Source: Xestospongia muta (lineage: Eukaryota; Porifera; Demospongiae; Haplosclerida; Petrosiidae). Taken from it: DNA of 64,000 bases. Numbering within the stretch: position 1 is the first letter of the stretch; each line of letters begins with the position of its first letter. The notes beneath the pieces are model-generated. The model saw only the letters and a list, made by a program, of their open reading frames with translations, did not search any database and was not told the DNA's origin. This document shows, piece after piece, positions 22,891-34,098 of this stretch. Location of the stretch: positions 13,415,639 through 13,479,638 of the forward strand of contig OY848919.1 in assembly GCA_963693285.1 (NCBI GenBank), in the 5' to 3' direction. Position numbers and translations under genes: made by a program.

Positions 22891-23182
22891 CTCCATGAAT
22901 ATAGTAAGAAACCTAATGCATGCATATAAATTTCCTCCATGAATATAGTAAGAAGCCTCTTGAATGTGTGTGTTGGTGTACAAGGGTTTTTTAAAGGCAG
23001 AGTCATTGGTATGTTGTATAGAAAGTTCTCAACAGTGTCCTCTATTCTATTCTTCAGAGTATGAAGAGTTAGCAAATACATTTCTGACAAAAAAAATGTG
23101 CAGATCACTTTGTCAGATGTAAACTTAAAAAATACTGCACTGAGTTTTATGACTTTGTCACTTAGTTACAGTCAATCTCCGG

Positions 23183-23615
23183 CATAGGCGTATCTATTAT
23201 CATCAGACTACCAGGGCATAATTAAATATTCATGGCTTATTAAAAATATAATTAATAATTATCAATAGTTATTAACTGTTAATTACGTATAGAGTCGTTC
23301 TACTTACAATCATAATTAATTACAAATTAAAGGTGGAGTTTAGTTTTGTTTACAGAAGTACTATTCTGGAATTTTTGTGCTCCTGTTCAAACTGCAATAC
23401 CAAATCTTCCAAACAGTCCCATAATGTGGACGAAAGATCTCTCTCTGTGTACAAGAGAGCTAGACTATTGAGTCTTTGTTGTGTCATGGTCGAGCGTAAG
23501 TACTTTTTAAGCCGACGAATACTAGAAAAACTACGCTAATCAGAAGCCATTTTCTTTTCCTGGATCAGTTTACCAGGGCAATGCCCTGGTATCCCTGGGC
23601 CTAGATACGCCTATG
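23183..23615. mobile_element. Non-autonomous hAT-like element with 8-bp TSD
   Basis: 433 bp bounded by 14-bp inverted ends CATAGGCGTATCTA, with CTACCAGGGCAT near the left end and an inner palindrome CCAGGGCAATGCCCTGG near the right. It is flanked by ATCTCCGG (23175-23182) and ATCTCCAG (23616-23623), an 8-bp direct repeat with one mismatch, as hAT transposases make. A 68-codon frame inside (23333-23539) has no recognisable domain. Confidence 0.75.
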
Positions 23616-23623
23616 ATCTCCAG

Positions 23624-24452
23624 TCCTCTAAAAGTCAATGTTTGTATGTATTGTTTAGTACTCAAATAAACAATGAAAACAGTACATTCTAAAATCCTAA
23701 TTTATTTTAATCAATTCAGTAAATTTTAGTTCAGTATATATAGAAGAGACTGCAATGATTTCAAAGACACTTAGCAGTTGGCCTTTTTCAGAACCCGCAC
23801 GTATTGTAAGGTGATACTTACGACCTTATCTCGAACAGAACTAAGTTGGATCTAGGTCTCGCATAAACGGTCCATCCAAAGCGTTGGACATGTTTGAAGA
23901 GCTAGTACTTCCTCAAATTATTCTAAAATATCATGAAATATAAGATTTGCGTCTAAATTTACGTAAGACATCACACAATAAAAAGGGCGTGTCAGAATGC
24001 GTTTAAAACATATTCATATTAAATTTTTTACAGCATGCTAAAAATTGATTATGAATATTTAATTATAAAGATTAATACGCATCATTCTTTATAATAATAT
24101 CATTCGACATTTAATGATTTTGAAGAGAAGTCTAGTATACATTTCTTGCATTAAAATAATTCCTTGACAAGAAAGAATTGTAATGATAATAACAGATAGC
24201 CTAAGACCAATAGCCAATAAGAGAAATAGCCAGATAAGTAATTAGATCAAAAACTAAATTAGTAACTAAATCAGTACCCCGAGAAAGAAATTTTCATGAT
24301 TGAGGGCATATATTATATGAAAATTTATAGCTTTTTAAGATGTATTAATATAAAAATTTTCACAATTAAATTAGTAGAAAAAAGTAACAATTGATATCCT
24401 CTACATTTTATATCTTACAAACTATAATATCATGATATTATTATTACTGGGT
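23624..24452. other. 3' flank of GT14-E, no gene seen
   Basis: AT-rich. Near 24236-24285 lie four degenerate 12-bp units resembling the minisatellite that follows gene F, so the E and F flanks are themselves duplicates. Confidence 0.45.
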
Positions 24453-25760
24453 CTAATATATGTCACTAATACAGTCTATTTCATACTCTTTATAATGTCT
24501 CTTTAATAACAGTTCCTCCATACAATCCATCACTACATGATCATAGTCAATACGATACTTGTTAAAGAACCAGATATTTGTGAGACTCCTCAAATATGGA
24601 AGATCACTAACACTAAGTATACAGAAGTTATGTACAAAATATTTCTCGAGACACTTTGATTTTTTACGACGAAACTGCCATACTTCATTTCTTACAAGAG
24701 GCATAGTCATACCTTTCTTTATTGTATGACAATTACCAGGAGCATCTATTAAATCATTCAAAGTAACAAAAAAGAATTCTTCAGCAGCAAAAACATATTT
24801 TAGACGTTCTTTTAAAGCTAATGCTTTCTTATTAGTAACTATGAATTTCACAAAGTCTCTACTCATTGCACTGTTAACAGATGATGCTGACTTGTATACA
24901 GTTAGATTATATGGTATAGGACCTAATTGAGAGATAGTGGATCTTACCCGATCTCGTCTTATAATATGCTTATAAAAGAGCCACCAATATTCATGCATAT
25001 TACTGTTATTGGACACATGTTTGCCTGTAGATATGACATTAGTACCATTCATTTTTATGAGTGTATCTACCATTTCTTTGGTAGTGACTAGAGGTATCTC
25101 TGGTGAGTTGAGAGTTATAACATATCTCCAATCTGCTGTGGCATTAACAAGATCTTTTAAACAGCTTAAATGAGCATCTAATATTGATACTGATCCATAA
25201 ACGATATGTACTTGTTTTGTAGATATAAAGATGTTATTGAAACACTTTGTAAATTGTCTCAATCCATCTGTCCACCATTTTGGAGATTTTTTATCAATAT
25301 GAATACAGTATATGTTATGTGGACGATACAAGTACTTGAGTAGACGAATATGTTGTAATAAAAAGTTTTGTTGATAATATATAGGCATTTCAAAAGCCAA
25401 AAGAAAGTTCCTCTCTGTTTCAGATATGTAAAAGTTATCCATAAATTCTGTCCTAATATGTTGACAATCCTTTATTAATTCAATTGTTTCAGTATCATCA
25501 GGAGGACTCCAAGATTTTAAAGCATTTCTTATTTGTTGTCTCTCTTGTTTGTCTCCCTTAAATAATAATTCACATGAAGCATTTATAGAAGGATTGAGAT
25601 ATTGTAATAGATGTACTTGTGGATAGAATTTAGGAGTAGCAGCACAGTTAGTATCCTTAGACTGCGGTAAGGAAACTGTACAAAACATCTTGATCATGAA
25701 TATAATATAAACAGCGAAAAGTATTGTAACAATAGCAAATCGCCTTAATTTGGATGACAT
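24453..25760 (-). CDS. GT14 glycosyltransferase E
   Basis: 435 residues in one exon starting MSSKLRRFAIVT; membrane segment about 8-27. The stem contains YPQVHLLQYLNPSINASC, which is shared with F and G but not with A-D. The Branch core (YRPHNIYCIHIDKKSPKW, DWRYVITLNSPEIPL) is nearly identical at nucleotide level to the array copies, whereas the N-third, the variable loop (NNSNMHEYWWLFYKHIIRRD) and the C-third differ. The catalytic-Glu region reads AAEEFFFVTL. The C-terminus HYKEYEIDCISDIY is shared with F. Intact. Probably a Golgi-resident GlcNAc-transferase. Confidence 0.9.
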   Translation of the reverse strand: MSSKLRRFAIVTILFAVYIIFMIKMFCTVSLPQSKDTNCAATPKFYPQVHLLQYLNPSINASCELLFKGDKQERQQIRNALKSWSPPDDTETIELIKDCQHIRTEFMDNFYISETERNFLLAFEMPIYYQQNFLLQHIRLLKYLYRPHNIYCIHIDKKSPKWWTDGLRQFTKCFNNIFISTKQVHIVYGSVSILDAHLSCLKDLVNATADWRYVITLNSPEIPLVTTKEMVDTLIKMNGTNVISTGKHVSNNSNMHEYWWLFYKHIIRRDRVRSTISQLGPIPYNLTVYKSASSVNSAMSRDFVKFIVTNKKALALKERLKYVFAAEEFFFVTLNDLIDAPGNCHTIKKGMTMPLVRNEVWQFRRKKSKCLEKYFVHNFCILSVSDLPYLRSLTNIWFFNKYRIDYDHVVMDCMEELLLKRHYKEYEIDCISDIY

Positions 25761-25822
25761 AGCAAGATGTCATAGAAGTAAAGCTCATTAGTTGTCCAAC
25801 ATTCAACAACACATACGAACAG

Positions 25823-25918
25823 ACGCGGAGCGATAATAAGGGCGTGGCAGAATTGACGCTGCACAATAACAAGGGCGTGGCAGATTTGACGCTGCACAAT
25901 AACAAGGGCGTGGCAGAC
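25823..25918 (+). repeat. 36-bp tandem repeat upstream of GT14-E
   Basis: Nearly three copies of a unit containing ACAAGGGCGTGGCAGATTTG and ACGCTGCACAATA, within 160 bp of the E start codon. The core AAGGGCGTG also occurs at about 23985 (AAAGGGCGTGTCAG). Possible GC-box-like promoter element. Confidence 0.6.
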
Positions 25919-26120
25919 TGTTTAATTATGCAATATATTCATGATCAATTTTGTTAGTATCATTATACATAATAATATCAATGTACATTTAATGAATTTG
26001 AAAAAAATTATAGTGTACATTTCTTGCATTTAAATAATTCTTTGACATGGAAAAAATTGTAGTGATAATAACTGACATCCTATGATTATTAAGATCAATA
26101 GACAATAAAAAGAAATAGTC

Positions 26121-26360
26121 AGATCAGTAATTAGATCAGTAATTAGATCAGTAATTAAGTCAGTAATTAAGTCAGTAATTAGATCAGTAATTAGATCAGT
26201 AATTAAGTCAGTAATTAAGTCAGTAATTAGATCAGTAATTAGATCAGTAATTAAGTTAGTAATTAGATCAGTAATTAAGTCAGTAATTAGATCAGTAATT
26301 AAGTCAGTAATTAAGTCACTAATTAGATCAGTAATTAAGTTATTAACTAGATCAGTACCC
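26121..26360 (+). repeat. 12-bp minisatellite, 20 units
   Basis: Exactly 20 units of 12 bp in two main types, AGATCAGTAATT and AAGTCAGTAATT, arranged in runs (AAABBAABBAABABABBABA with a few variants). It lies in the 3' flank of GT14-F. Followed by a short (TG)n tract at about 26405-26424. Confidence 0.9.
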
Positions 26361-26544
26361 TAAGAAAGAAACATACACAGTGAATGATCAATGACATATA
26401 TATATGTGTGTGTGTGTGTGTGTATATGTAACTTTATAACTCTCAAAGATGTAATAATATTAAAAAAATATTTTTTAGAAAAACCGATAATCATACATTT
26501 TATATCTCGCCAATTAAAATTTCATTATATTATTATTACTGGGT

Positions 26545-27930
26545 CTAATATATGTCACTAATACAGTCTATTTCATACTCTTTATAATGTCTCTTTAATA
26601 ACAGTTCCTCCATACAATCCATCACTACATGATCATAGTCAATACGATACTTGTTAAAGAACCAGAGATTTGTTTGCCTCCTCAAATATGGAAGATCACT
26701 AACACTAACTATACAAACGTTATGTACAAAATGTCTCTCAAGACACTCTGATTTCTTAAAATGAAACACCCATATTGGTTTTGTTATAGCAGGCATACTC
26801 ACACCTTTCTTTATTGTATGACGATTACCAGGAGAATCTTTTAAATCATTCAAAGTAACAAAAAAGAATTCTTCAGCAGAACGTACATATTGTAGACGTT
26901 CTCTTAGAGCTAATGCTCTCTTATCAGTAACTATGAATTTCACAAAGTCTCTACTCATTGCACTGTTAACAGATGATGCTGACTTGTATACAGTTAGATT
27001 ATATGGTATAGGACCTAGTTGAGACGTAAGTGAATGACCATCACGTGCTTTCCTTATCTGTTTATGCCATAACCAATTATATGGAACTTTGTTCTTTTTA
27101 TTCAAAGCATTTACACCAGCCGACATGACATTAGTACCATTCATTATTATGAGTGTATCTACCATTTCTTTGTTAGTGACTAGAGGTATCTCTGGTGAGT
27201 TGAGAGTTATAACATATCTCCAATCTGCTGTGACATTAACAAGATCTTTTAAACAACTTAAATGAGCATGTAATATTGATACTGATGCATAAACAATATG
27301 TACTTGTTTTGTAGATATAAAGATGTTACTGAAACACTTTGTAAATTGTCTCAATCCATCTGTCCACCATTTTGGAGATTTTTTATCAATATGAATACAG
27401 TATATGTTATGTGGACGATACAAGTACTTGAGTAGACGAATATATTGTAGTAGGAGGTTCTTTTGATAATATAAAAGCATTTGAAAAGCTAAAGGAAAGT
27501 TCCTCTCTGTTTCAGATATGTAAAAGTTATCCAAAAAATCTGTCCTGGTTAACAAACAATTTGTCAATGATTTAATAGTTTCTTTGTCAGTAGGTGGTCT
27601 CCAAGACTTTAAAATCTTGCGGGTTCGTTGTCTTTCTTTCTTATCTCCTATAAATAATCGTTTACAAGATGTTTTCATAGAAGGATTGAGATATTGTAAG
27701 AGATGTACTTGCGGATAAAATTTAGGGGGACTACAGATGGTATTGTTATCATCGGTTTTAGGAAATAGATCAGTTGGATTAACAGAAGGGGTAACATACT
27801 TAAGAAATATTAGATACAAAGTGAGAATGATAACACAAGCTAAGAGAAGAGACCTCAAAACAAACTGCCTTACCTCTATAGTTAAATATTAATAAATAAA
27901 AGACTTAGAAACTAGAGTCATACCTGACAT
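26545..27930 (-). CDS. GT14 glycosyltransferase F, with 7-nt first exon
   Basis: The main exon 26545-27875 has no usable ATG at its 5' end; the open frame runs up to an acceptor (ACTATAG). A 7-nt exon ATGTCAG (27924-27930) followed by GTATGA supplies an in-frame start. The product is about 445 residues beginning MSEVRQFVLRSLLL, matching E's MSSKLRRFAIVT in position. Membrane segment about 10-28, stem YPQVHLLQYLNPSMKTSC, Branch core with HIVYASVSILHAHLSC (Gly-to-Ala and Asp-to-His compared with the siblings). The variable loop is KKNKVPYNWLWHKQIRKARD, and the catalytic-Glu region SAEEFFFVTL. Intact. The 48-bp intron is inferred; a TTG start would be the alternative. Confidence 0.85.
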
Positions 27931-28375
27931 GACACGTTGTGATAAAGTTTATTATTATAAGAGAAAGTCGCCCATGTGAGTGGGGCTATAAATATCTATG
28001 ATTAAATCATTAATATCCTGTCAGTGGGTGTGGCTCCTTCGGACACGTCTAATTCTCAGACATACTACTGAGAGAGAAAAGTAATTTCCCTCTGGAAAGT
28101 CTGGAAACAAGACTGTAGCATCTTTCAGTTCATTTGAAGTAGCAACATGAGAACATAAGACCAGAATACTTGATAATTATAAGATAAGTAGACAAAACTG
28201 GTTGTCTTTATACAATAATTGGGGTCCTTCTTGATGTAACTTGTACTATAATGATGACATTATTATGTATCATACTACTTCATTGAAACAAAATCTGGAA
28301 TCAAATATTAAACAATATCAAAAAGTTGTAGTCTTAACAAAAATCCAAAAATTTAGTAATTTGAAGCTAATCATT

Positions 28376-29817
28376 TTATGTAATGATTTTTTTACTAATA
28401 CAGTCTATTTCATACTCTTTATAATGTCTCTTTAATAACAGTTCCTCCATACAATCCATCACTACATGATCATAGTCAATACGATACTTGTTTAAGAACC
28501 ATATACCTGAAAGACTCCTCAAATATGGAAGATCACTAGCACTTTGTATACAAATTTTATGTATAAAATACTTTTCAATACACTCTGTTTTCTTATTATA
28601 AGAAAATTGCCAAAGACGTCTTGATACTCGAGGCATACTCACACCTTCCTTTATTGTATGACGATTACCAGGAGCATCTTTTAATTCATTCAAAGTAACA
28701 AAAAAGAATTCTTCAGCAGCATTAACATATTCTAGACGTTCTCTTAGAGCTAATGCTCTCTTATCAGTAACTACGAATTTCACAAAGTCCCTACTCATTG
28801 CACTGTTAACAGATGATGCTGACTTTAAAACATGAAGATTATATGGTATAGGACCTAGTCGAGATCTAGTCAAATATCCTTTGTTTAATATGATGACCTT
28901 TTTACGCATTAGCCATTGGTAATATTTGTTTGGTGATCCATTCTTAAAGGTTTTATGTAAAGCATCAAAACCATTTGTCATAATGTTAGTACCATTCATT
29001 TTTATGAGGGTGTCTACCATTTCTTTGTTAGTGACTAGAGGTATCTCTGGTGAGTTGAGAGTTATAACATATCTCCAATCTGCTGTGACATTAACAAGAT
29101 CTTTTAAACAGCTTAAATGAGCATCTAATATTGATACTGATCCATAAAAAATATGTACTTGTTTTGTAGATATAAAGATGTTATTGAAACACTTTGTAAA
29201 TTGTCTCAATCCATCTGTCCACCATTTTGGAGATTTTTTATCAACATGAATACAGTATATGTTATGTGGACGATACAAGTACTTGAGTAGACGAATGTGT
29301 TGTAGTAAGAAGTTTTGTTGATAATATACAGGCATTTGAAAAGCCAAAGGAAAGTTCCTCTCTGTTTCAGATATGTAAAAGTTATCCATAAAATTTGTCC
29401 TAATACGTTGACAATCCTTTATTAATTCAATTGTTTTAATATCATTAGGAGGTTTCCAAGATTTCAAAACATTTCTAATTCGTTGCCTCTCTTGTTTGTC
29501 TCCCTTAAATAATAGTTCACATGAAGCATTTATAGAAGGATTGAGATATTGTAATAGATGTACTTGTGAAGGATGATGACAGTTAAGATCTAACGTCTCT
29601 GGTATCACAGTAGACAAATTAGTACACAGTGGATCCAATGGGTTATTGTCACTATAGACATTGAAGTTGGGAAAAATATGATCATATTCAGTGTACATCA
29701 GACACACTGTTACTACAGTCAAAGAAATTAGCATCACTCTAGTAATCTGTGTTTTATTACCTATATATTAGTACATATAAGATAACTCTTAAATTGGATA
29801 TGTAATATACCTGCCAT
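28376..29817 (-). CDS. GT14 glycosyltransferase G, with 7-nt first exon
   Basis: Main exon 28376-29736 plus, probably, 7-nt exon ATGGCAG (29811-29817, donor GTATAT) across a 74-bp intron. This gives about 455 residues starting MAVMLISLTVV; otherwise translation starts at the ATG at 29732-29734. Membrane segment about 4-18. The stem has extra Cys (DPLCTNLSTVIPETLDLNC), then QVHLLQYLNPSINASC. The Branch core is as in its siblings. The loop is longest here (HKTFKNGSPNKYYQWLMRKK), followed by SRLGPIPYNLHVLKSA. Catalytic-Glu region AAEEFFFVTL. The C-terminus lacks SDIY and ends ISKKIIT. Intact. The left end of the large transposon lies only 31 bp upstream of the first ATG. Confidence 0.87.
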
Positions 29818-29848
29818 TAGAGGAGTTTCAAACAGCTACTTATTAATA

Positions 29849-29889
29849 GGGAGTCAATTTTTTCACCCAATTCGATGTGGTGACGTCAC
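29849..29889 (+). repeat. Left terminal inverted repeat
   Basis: Begins GGGAGTCAATTTTTTCACCC and ends GTGACGTCAC. It pairs with 34099-34139 at 39 of 41 positions. Confidence 0.92.
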
Positions 29890-29974
29890 CAGTCACGTGT
29901 TTGTTGTGTGGGTGTTGTGCATAAAATTCCCGGAAAACTTAAATGGAGTGCGAGTCCAACTCCAAGCCTAAGTG

Positions 29975-30260
29975 CATAGGTGGCTGAGGGTGGGGGCGAA
30001 GGGGGCTGATGCCCCCCCAACTTTTATAAAGGGGGGGCAGAGCCCCCCAACTTTTACATAGAGTAACTCATTTTGCATTCTAACATTTATTACTAGTAGA
30101 TCTGCAAGAACTTGCCAAGGAGTTTGTTCAAAAAAATGATGAACGAAGAAAATATTTTGGTGCATTTTAATTCTCATTTTTAAAATGTATGCCTTTGCAT
30201 GTGAAACTGTGTACAAATATGTTCAGCCCCCCCAACTTTTTTGAGCTTCCTCCACCTATG
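29975..30260. mobile_element. 286-bp element nested in the transposase start
   Basis: Ends CATAGGTGG ... CCACCTATG, with G/C-run inner motifs (GCCCCCC next to AACTTTT, three times). It is flanked by AAGTG on both sides (29970-29974 and 30261-30265). Removing the element and one AAGTG rejoins the transposase reading frame exactly across a Lys-Trp pair, proving insertion into an open gene. Superfamily not identified; a 5-bp duplication does not fit hAT. Confidence 0.8.
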
Positions 30261-30659
30261 AAGTGGGCAGTTGATCATGGCTTACAACTCTGTGGACAAT
30301 ATTATGAAGGGTTTGTAGATGATTATGAAGCAGTCCTCAACAGTCACATAATAGAAACTGTCACCTCGTACGGAGTAAGAAGATCCAGGCAAGCTGCCAG
30401 TACCTTGCACAAGTTTATATTTGATGACAAAGAAAACATTGAGGATAATCTGAATCTGGACACTTGTAGCTCAACTAAAGAGGTATGTTGGATTGATCAG
30501 AGTACAAAAAGTATAGTTTATATAATTATGAAGAATTTTGTAAATGAGAAAAAAAAGATTGTGTAATAGCCAAAGTACATGTATGTCAAGGAAATTTTCT
30601 AACATCTTTCATTGTAAACAAATAGAAAAGAAATAAATAGTTTTACCAAAAAAAGTTTA

Positions 30660-30765
30660 ATCTTGTGGTATTACAAATAATTAATGATTATTGTGTCTTG
30701 TGGTGTTACAAATAATTAATGATTATTGTGTTTTATGGTGTTACAAATAATTAATGATTATTGTT
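30660..30765 (+). repeat. Three 35-bp direct repeats in the transposase intron
   Basis: Three near-perfect copies of a unit with TGTGGTGTTACAAATAATTA and ATGATTATTGTG, ending just before the exon 2 acceptor TTTTCCAG. Confidence 0.7.
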
Positions 30766-31725
30766 TTCCAGGTGGTTAGTACTAGTGATGTCCGGCTATA
30801 CTGGCACAAATCTGAGGGGAAAAGAGATTAATTTTAATGACATTCCATTCTCAGTAAATGAAATGAAGGTACTGGATTGCCAGTTTTGGGAGAAATATTA
30901 TAAAGAAAAACCTAAACAGGGAAAAAAAGTGTGGCTACAAGGCACACGAAAAATGGGATGTATGGCACGCATTGAGGTAAAAGGGTTTACTTTATATCCA
31001 GAATATGGCATCAACCAATGTGAGAAAGTAGGCCTTTCCAAATGGAAAGTGCAATGATTAAAAGAAGACAAACTTAAGGAGTTGAACAAAATGCTACGTG
31101 CTAAAAATCCAGTAAAAACAGAAGCTAAGTACTATGTGTCTTTTCCATCTAATGAAGCCCACTCAGAACATCCAATTGGCTTAGAAGCTATTCATACCCA
31201 AAATGTACATCCAAAAGTTGCTCAAAAAATAATTGAGATGGTAACATCAGGTATAACCTACACATCAGAGGTTAGGCGTTCACTTAAATACTTTGTAGAC
31301 AATTACCTTTGCAAAGAAATTGGGCACAAACCAAATCCTCATGACAGAGCATTCTACCCTCTCAAGCAAGACATCATTAACCATATTGGTATGACTAAAA
31401 GGGTAATTGATTTATCAAAATTTGATCAAGAAAACTTACAAATAAAAGTGGAACAGTGGAAGAAAGAAAATGAAAATTCATCGTTCTATTATAGACCACT
31501 TGGAAAGAAGACAACCTCAACTGAAAGCATAGACGTGGATGAGGAAGGTAAAGAAATATTTCTTAATGTTCATCAAGAGAAATGGCAAAGGGAATTATTA
31601 ACAACATATGGAAACACTATTACCCTAATGGATGCAACATACAAACAACAAAGTACAGTCTTCCACTTTTTTTTCTGTGTGTGAAAACTAATGTTAACTA
31701 CACAGTAGTTGCTGAGTTTGTTCAC

Positions 31726-31962
31726 TGTAAAAATTGATTTGTTGATTTAACTAATATATTGTTATACAGGTTGCATGTAGCAAACATAGTATGATGTAAA
31801 AGTAAATGTAACACTGTTTTCACTACTAATGCACTACAGCTGCAAAAACAGTAGTACATTAGTAATAAAAACAGTATTATGTTTACTTTCACATCATATT
31901 AAGTTTATTACATGTAACCTGTATAACAATATATTAGTTAAATCAACAAATCAATTTTTACA
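31726..31962. mobile_element. Palindromic MITE inserted in the MULE core
   Basis: 237 bp, almost entirely two inverted arms starting TGTAAAAATTGATTTGTTGA, with a short centre near 31845. It splits the transposase between VVAEFV and ESENTDQIFEAL. A second copy is at 41850-42095 and one arm at 41398-41470. The length is a multiple of three, but the arms contain stops. Confidence 0.8.
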
Positions 31963-34098
31963 ATTGAATCAGAAAATACAGATCAAATTTTTGAGGCTCT
32001 GTCAGTAATCAAGTTATGGGAACCTGGTTGGAACCCTAAATACTTCATTACAGACTACTCAGAAGCAGAAATGAGTGCTATTAATATGCTTTTCCCCAAA
32101 ACTCAGCTGTATCTTTGTGAATTTCACAGAGAACAGGCTTGGGAGAGATGGGTTAAAGATAAAAAACATGGCCTAAGTGAAATTCAAGCAGCTACACTGT
32201 TGGACCTTCTCAGAGACTGTGCAAATGCTCCAGTTAACTCAAATGTTGAAGATCAACCAGCTGATTTTCTATTTAAACAAGCTCTTCAGCATCTTACATC
32301 TTCAAACATCTGGAAGAACAACAAACAGGTTCAACAATGGCTGTCTACAACATGGCTATCATGCCCTACACTTTGGGCACGCTCATACAGGGATCAGACT
32401 TACCATGCAGCAGTAAACACAACAAATGGGGTGGAATCACAAAACAAGCTTCTTAAATACAGCTATCTTCCACGACAGAAGAATATTACCATATCAAGAT
32501 TAGCCACTGTGCTTTATGAGGACTTTAATCCAGATATTCATCACAAGTACCTCTTCCTTAACTACAAGACATCTTCATTTTACAGAACCTACAATGATTT
32601 CGTTCCTAGATATCTACATGGATGGCCACATTAAGTGATTCTTCATTGCCTAGAAAGGAAAAGTAGTTGTAGAAAATATGATGAATCAAATATTATTGGC
32701 CATGATACAGTGAATGGAGTGTTCACAATCAAAGGGTCATCAAGCAAATTGCACACAATAAATTTTGGAACTACAAATGGGGAGCCTTCTTGTACATGCC
32801 TCGACTAGATACAATGGAAACTACCATGCAAACATTTTTTTGCTGTGTTTAAGTTTTTTGATAAGTGGGGATGGGACAGCCTACCTGTACAATACAAGTG
32901 TCAACCTCACATTTCTTCTGACTTAGGGAGCCTGTCAACAGACAACCAGCCAACATGCAGTAGTGATCTTATTCAAACAGACACTGATGAATGTTCAAAT
33001 GTGGAATTACCAAGCAAGCATGATTTTAATTCACAGAAATTTCACATGTACAATCATATTTATGCTATTTGTTCTCCTTGTTTTACAGCTGTCATAAACT
33101 ATACGCTTGAGAAATCGACGTCAAGCTGTGAGAATAATCCTGAAAGAGTTAGAGTTTTTTTCTTTTGATATAGCAAGTGATGATGTAATCAAAGAACTTC
33201 AAGATGAATTTACACACAATAAAGGTCAAGTATCAAAAAAATGTTAGCAAAGAAAATGGGCTACACTTGCATACTCAAGTACAGCCGACAAGCTCATTTG
33301 AGAGAGTTCGAAAATTGAAGATAAAGTATAAGCGTTTGAGGCAACAAGTAGTTCCTTATGATTTCCTAATTCCCAAAATGAAAGCAGGACGACCTAGAAA
33401 TGAATATCACTATCGAAACAGAGTAGGAAAAAAAGCATCCAACTGGCGCAGGGTAACATTCAGTGTTGACAACTACATTAGTTCAAATTTATCATTCTCT
33501 TAATCTTTTTAGAGAACATTATCATCTATACAAGATAAAGAGAATGGTTTGGCTGGTACAAATAAGACAAATTCAACCTCCTCCACAGCCTTGCAACCAC
33601 CAACCAAAGTATGTAGTATGTACACATGTATAGTTGGCCATTATCAATACAAAATCATCACTTATATTACAGAAAAACAAAAACACTTACATGGTCGCTG
33701 TGGTGAATGTGAGAATTGTTTAAGGCCTGATTGTGGTCAGTGTGTAAAATGCCTTGACAAAAAGAAATTTGGTGGTCCTGGGCGGAAAAAGAAAGCTTGT
33801 AAGTACAGAAAATGCATTGGAATTAAGAACGTCAACCATGAGCACCAATCTACAGTACAGGTAAGTGCACTGTACATGTATATCACAATTTGTTCATTTG
33901 TCATATGTATAGGCCACAGACAGAAATACTTCCATTTATGTCTTACCTGAAGCAGGTTATGGCCATCCCCAGTGTTATCTGTCCAATCTACTGTGAAATT
34001 AATCTATAATCATCTTTAAGCTTGAGTCAGAATTCAGTTAATTTATTAATTCGTATTAATTAATTATTATTATAATTATTCAAATACAATAACGTTTT

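Larger units (their letters stand above)
29943..33950 (+). pseudogene. MULE transposase with SWIM and CXXC zinc fingers, decayed
   Basis: The start is ATG 29943, 94 bp inside the left end, encoding MECESNSKPK before a nested insertion; the frame resumes at 30266. Exon 1 ends at 30482 (GAG/GTATGT) and exon 2 begins at 30772. The MULE core shows LMDATYK (about 31629), FITDYSEAE (about 32045) and NGVESQNKLLK (about 32427), giving a plausible D-D-E triad, plus LCEFHREQAWERW. A SWIM finger (CTC then CKHFF, about 32791-32838) follows. Near the right end is a CXXC domain ([28 protein letters not shown]; 33690-33820). Lesions: frameshift near 30825, stop at 31055, frameshift in a T-run at about 31670, MITE insertion, stop TAG inside the SWIM finger (32806), and frame breaks around 33150-33300. 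Confidence 0.85.

Noticed and set aside
22801..23108. Two overlapping minus-strand frames of 60 and 97 residues
   Set aside because: They overlap the integrase remnant's end and AT-rich debris; composition is not protein-like and there is no start or splice context.
23175..23539. 68-residue frame in the hAT-like element as a host gene
   Set aside because: It is contained within a non-autonomous element and has no domain or splice signals.
29968..30216. 82-residue minus-strand frame
   Set aside because: Falls inside the nested 286-bp element; its Pro/Gly/Phe runs come from GCCCCCC-AACTTTT motifs.
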